From Neoconidiobolus thromboides FSU 785 (taxonomy: Eukaryota > Entomophthoromycota > Entomophthoromycetes > Entomophthorales > Neoconidiobolaceae), in NCBI GenBank assembly GCA_025603075.1, contig MU626461.1:1-34615 (forward strand): DNA of 34,615 bases. Direction: 5' to 3'. How positions within the stretch are numbered: position 1 is the stretch's first letter; each line of letters starts with the position of its first letter. The notes beneath the pieces are model-generated. The model saw only the letters and a program-made list of their open reading frames with translations, had not been told where the DNA came from and made no database searches. Below are positions 31,154 to 34,615 of this stretch, one piece after another. Made by a program: the position numbers and the translations under genes.

Positions 31154-31591
31154 ATTTAAGTTTTTATTTGGCTATTAAGTTTTCATAAATAATATTCATA
31201 TACTATTATTTTTACGTAGGAGAAAGGAGTTTTATAATAATATTTTAATTTTTGAAATCTCTTTATAAAAAAACAAACTAAGATTTATTTTAAAATCGTT
31301 TTATAAAATAAATTAACAGAATTGTTTAAACAAGATAAATACTATATATTAGCATATAAAGTATTTTTGTTTTAATATTGTTAATTCTATTAATAACATT
31401 TTAATAAATTATCAATTAATCAAATGTTTTCATGAAAAACTTCCATTTCAAATATTTCTAAGAACAGCAATAAATTAAAATGACAAAATTGAAATCTAAC
31501 ACTCAATGATAGGTTGCAAGTATAAAACCTTAGTTAAAGCTTATTTCAAACCAATTTTCAATTAAAGATCTAATTTTTATATTAAAATAAG
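31154..31591. other. Intergenic AT-rich region between TAF9 and the kelch gene
   Basis: 438 bases with no coding similarity; contains the kelch-gene promoter. Nothing distinctive was identified. Confidence 0.4.
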
Positions 31592-32993
31592 ATGCAATTC
31601 AATATATGCACATTATTACTACCTCTCCTTGCTACAGTTCAAGGTAGTATATTAAGCCATGGTAAATCAAAACCTTTTAGTCTCTCTCATTTTGGTACTT
31701 CTATCATAGGTAATCAGGTAATAGTTCTTTTGGGTGAGCAAGTCGATCATAAAAACAAAGGTGTTAATTCCCGTTTGGTCTACTCTTTAGATGTAAACAA
31801 AGACAGTGCTATTACGAAACTACCCTGGGTAACCAATGAAATCCAATCCGGTGTCAGCAATGTACATTCTTTAGCATGTGAAGTATTGAATTCTAACTCA
31901 GATGAAATAGTTTGTTTTGGGGGTTATTTCACCGAAAAATTAGCACCTGTTCAAGGACCATTTTTAGGTTATAATCATACAAATGGTAATTGGACCGAAT
32001 TAATTCTATCGGATAAAACACCAAGTTCTAGATTTGGTCATGAAATGCTTAAGATGGGAGATGATAATATTTATTTATTTGGTGGGAAGGTGCTAAATGA
32101 AGAGCTAAAAAAGACAGAATTAGAAGTTTGGAAATTAAATAATAAAAAAGAATGGAAGTTAGTGGAAGTAGAGGAAAAGAATAGCCAATTAACTGGAAAC
32201 AGATATTATTCAACAATGACAAGAATTTCTGGAGAGAAGTTTATCTTGATTGGTGGTAGAAATGATCAAGAAGCTTATGGACTAGATAAAGTATATATAT
32301 TTGATATTAAAGCAAATAAATGGGAAGAAAAAATTACTACTGAGTTTCCAGATATTAAAGTAGCGGAACATAGTGCAGTTTGTAAGTTTTTACTTTACTT
32401 TTATATTCTATTTTTATGGCATTTTTAATAATATATTATTATTTTAGTTTATAATAACAATATAATAATTTATGGTGGTAGCGATTTCAATAATAAAAAG
32501 AATTATAATCAATTATATCAATTAAATATTCAAAATTGGAAATGGAATGAAATCAAATTAGATAATGAATTAGCTAATAGATACGGTCATAAAGCTATTA
32601 TAATTCAAGATTCGATGTTAGTTTACTTTGGTAAGATAATAATAATAAATAATAAAACAATATTAATTCTCCTATTTATTCTTAGGTGTAACCTCTCCAC
32701 CTAGTTTAACTACTCAATTGATCAACCTTAAAGACTTTAAAGTCATTGAAAGTTTACAACATAGTGATCAAAAAATCAATCTAGAACAACAAAATGGGCC
32801 ACAAATACAAACTACATCTCAATCACATACATTATTCACTATTATTATTGTTATTTTAGTATTCGCTTTATTAGGTTATTTATGGTATCGACGATCAGTT
32901 AAACATACTATTGATTTTAAACCATTGCCTACAGGGGAAGAGCCTGGTTATGATGATTTAGAATTTGAAGAGTTTGAACCAAGTCATAAATAA
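31592..32993 (+). CDS. Kelch-repeat type I membrane protein
   Basis: Exons 31592-32381, 32448-32630 and 32686-32993 give 426 residues. Residues 1-18 (MQFNICTLLLPLLATVQG) are a signal peptide. The lumenal or extracellular part has kelch beta-propeller blades, seen as IVCFGGYF, SSRFGHEMLKMGDDNIYLFG, GNRYYSTM...FILIGGRN and NNIIIYGGSD with a Tyr/Trp pair spaced behind each Gly-Gly. N-glycosylation sites such as NHT and NWT occur. Residues about 373-392 are one transmembrane helix, followed by YRRSVK and an acidic cytosolic tail of about 30 residues (GYDDLEFEEFEPSHK). The topology resembles a cell-surface or endomembrane receptor or adhesin. I cannot assign a ligand or pathway. Families of such proteins are common in some early-diverging fungi, which is from general knowledge and not tested here. 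Confidence 0.82.
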
Positions 32994-33557
32994 CTGAGGA
33001 AAAGAGGACTAGAAGAAGATTTCTTTTTTTAATTATAAAATTTAGTTTTTGATCAAATTAGATTATAATGTTTTTTATTACTTATTATCTCATTTATAAT
33101 ATTAATACGGATTTATGTTTCTTAATCAATAATAAGACTAATTTTGTATATGATATATTATTAATATTATTAAAGCTGAATTCTATATTTTTATTTTTAT
33201 AAAAATATAATTAATTTTCAACATAAAGCATCAAAAAGAGTTCAATAATAAATATAAAAAAATAGAGTTTATTTTGTAGTTGAAAATAAAACAATATAAA
33301 CTTGTAATTCAATAAGTTCTAATTATTAAAATAAAACTATAAAGTTATTCATTTTATTTTCAAAAAAATAGTTTTATTGGCGAAAAATAATTCTTTTTTA
33401 CAAGGAGAGTCTAGATAGTAATAGCATAACTATTGAATAAAAGTACTTGCCAAATAATGTATATGATTGGTCGATTTCTATCTTTTTTCAGAGTTAGGTC
33501 AAATTTAGAAAATAAGATTAAGATTAAATTCAAGGTTTAATTTTTTTATAACAATAT
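32994..33557. other. Intergenic AT-rich region, no gene
   Basis: 564 bases downstream of the kelch gene up to a MITE copy. No open frame or known element was identified. Confidence 0.4.
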
Positions 33558-33660
33558 ATGGGGATGTGTTTTTGTGTTTAAGGGCTTTACTAACAGTTTT
33601 TCTTCTCAAATAGTGCCTAAAAGATGGAAAAAGTAATGAAGCCAAAAAAACATCTCTATA
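33558..33660 (+). mobile_element. MITE-like element copy 5
   Basis: Forward copy of the ATGGGG-ended element found at 7621-9105: ATGGGGATGTGTTTTTGTG at the left, AAAGATGGAAAAAGTAATGA inside, and a decayed right end AAAAACATCTCTATA. Separated by about 24 kb from the other copies, it shows that the family is dispersed. Confidence 0.8.
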
Positions 33661-34125
33661 CAACTTAGTAAAAATAATATCGAAATAAATTAAAAATTAA
33701 AAGATTTAAAGCTAATGTTTTTATTTTTATTTTTGTTTTTATATTAAATAATATTTTAATATAAACATTTACTTTTTTAATTTATTATTATTATTGCTAA
33801 TATAATTTTATACTTTATTAGATAACTTTATTAAATGTTTTATACCTTTTTTTAATAAATTATTACAAACTTTTTTAGACTTTTAATTAATAAATATAAA
33901 TAAAAACAATATTTTTTGATTTTTGAGGTTGTGTTTTTAACACATAAGCCAAACTCAAGTAATTGATTCATAATTCATTATTTTTAAAAACAATTTAAGG
34001 TTTGGGTTAAATAGCCTTTTCAAGATTAATTAATATTTTATTATAATCGAAAACATAACCTCCACTTATAAAAATTAAATTTATATTATATTTTTGCTAT
34101 TTATTTAGTTAATAAAATTTGACTA
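33661..34125. other. Very AT-rich spacer before the second LTR
   Basis: Runs of T and A dominate (for example 33720-33745). Nothing recognisable is present. Confidence 0.4.
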
Positions 34126-34587
34126 TGTGAAATCTGGTACTCAGTGTTTGGAGTCAAGAACAGCTATTGCTGGGTTGACTACACTATAAGTCGAAAGGTT
34201 TTAGTTTGTGTGACTAAGATAGACTTGTATTATGAAAAATAGCACGTAATAGGCTATGGACTATGTAAGACAAATAGAATAGACAATACTAATGTAAAAT
34301 CTACATAAAATACTATTAAGAAGACTTAGTGGCCTTATTAAATGTTCGAGATATCAAGGAATAATTCAGTTAAAAAGCCTCGAACAACTATACTCTGTAA
34401 ACTCTTTTATACTCTGAAAAGTATAAATATGAAAATGAGAAGATAATATTCTGAGATAGAGCTAGAAATTCTCATAACAAATCAAAATAAGAATATGGGA
34501 TTGATTTCCTCTAAACTCGAGAACACAACAGCTTAGGCGATTGTTATGTTATAATTAACCATGGAACTGACAAAGTGATATTTCACA
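34126..34587 (-). mobile_element. Solo LTR-like element, second young copy (inverted)
   Basis: A 462-base reverse complement of 7726-8189, with the same TGTGAAAT/ATTTCACA ends and only scattered differences. The TATAAAAG promoter motif is retained; the AATAAA is changed to AATAAG. The 4-base flanks differ (ACTA and AAAG), so no target duplication is visible, implying later rearrangement or recombination between copies. No retrotransposon genes flank the side visible in the window. Confidence 0.75.
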
Positions 34588-34615
34588 AAAGCCAAAAAAA
34601 TATCTTTATATGGGG
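34588..34615 (+). mobile_element. MITE fragment(s) abutting the LTR at the window edge
   Basis: AAGCCAAAAAAATATCTTTA matches the right end of the MITE family (compare 33640-33660), and the final TATGGGG matches the left end of a further copy. The window stops here, so neither is complete. Confidence 0.55.

Noticed and set aside
1-34615. tRNA genes, rRNA, CRISPR arrays, bacterial-type operons
   Set aside because: No B-box-like GGTTCGA in a cloverleaf context outside coding sequence, no regular spacer-repeat array, and eukaryotic gene structure throughout.

Overview
The window is nuclear DNA of an AT-rich fungus. Its protein-coding genes are split by many short GT-AG introns (mostly about 43-67 bases). 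Gene content is fungal: a Brc1/Rtt107-type six-BRCT protein, pyruvate decarboxylase, Pan6-type pantothenate synthetase, Dap1, Hub1, TAF9 and Vps20. An MT-A70 methyltransferase of the MTA9 type, a family known mainly from ciliates, green algae and early-diverging fungi, points to an early-diverging fungus. An Entomophthoromycotina (Conidiobolus-like) origin is a guess from base composition and gene style and is not proven. Of the 18 intact genes I model, 17 end in TAA and one (the first DUF1295 gene) in TGA. I saw no tRNA, rRNA or CRISPR array.

Layout. 1-938: AT-rich, no gene. 939-2616: DAP1 and PAN6, both forward. 2774-6225 (reverse): BRC1/RTT107-like gene with 14 exons. 6226-10719: a 4.5 kb gene-free block with the remains of an F-box/LRR-like gene (6753-7498), one young solo LTR nested in a small TA-type MITE (7621-8193), an older truncated LTR, three further MITE copies, and a decayed pogo/Fot1-type transposase (9500-10141, reverse). 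10720-12836: mitochondrial-type NDP kinase convergent with NADH-cytochrome b5 reductase. 14270-14624: an unrecognised four-exon small gene. 15044-16774 (reverse): intronless pyruvate decarboxylase. 17470-18656: membrane-anchored glutaredoxin convergent with HUB1. 19022-21962: Josephin deubiquitinase and MTA9-like protein. 22589-23186 (reverse): RPL37. 25654-28028: tandem DUF1295 membrane oxidoreductase paralogues. 28166-30142 (reverse): LYAR-type zinc-finger gene and VPS20. 30332-32993: TAF9 and a kelch-repeat membrane protein. 33558-34615: another MITE copy, a second young LTR copy (reverse) and MITE fragments.

No gene cluster or operon logic is visible; these are mostly independent housekeeping genes. 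Loose functional pairs exist: DAP1 (haem/sterol), CBR1 (electron donor for sterol and lipid enzymes) and the DUF1295 pair (sterol/lipid reductase fold) all touch membrane redox chemistry. BRC1, TAF9, MTA9-like and HUB1 are nuclear. The items most worth following are the MTA9-like gene (DNA N6-methyladenine), the Josephin-only ataxin-3 relative, the nested LTR/MITE/pogo block, and the tiny-exon gene at 14270.
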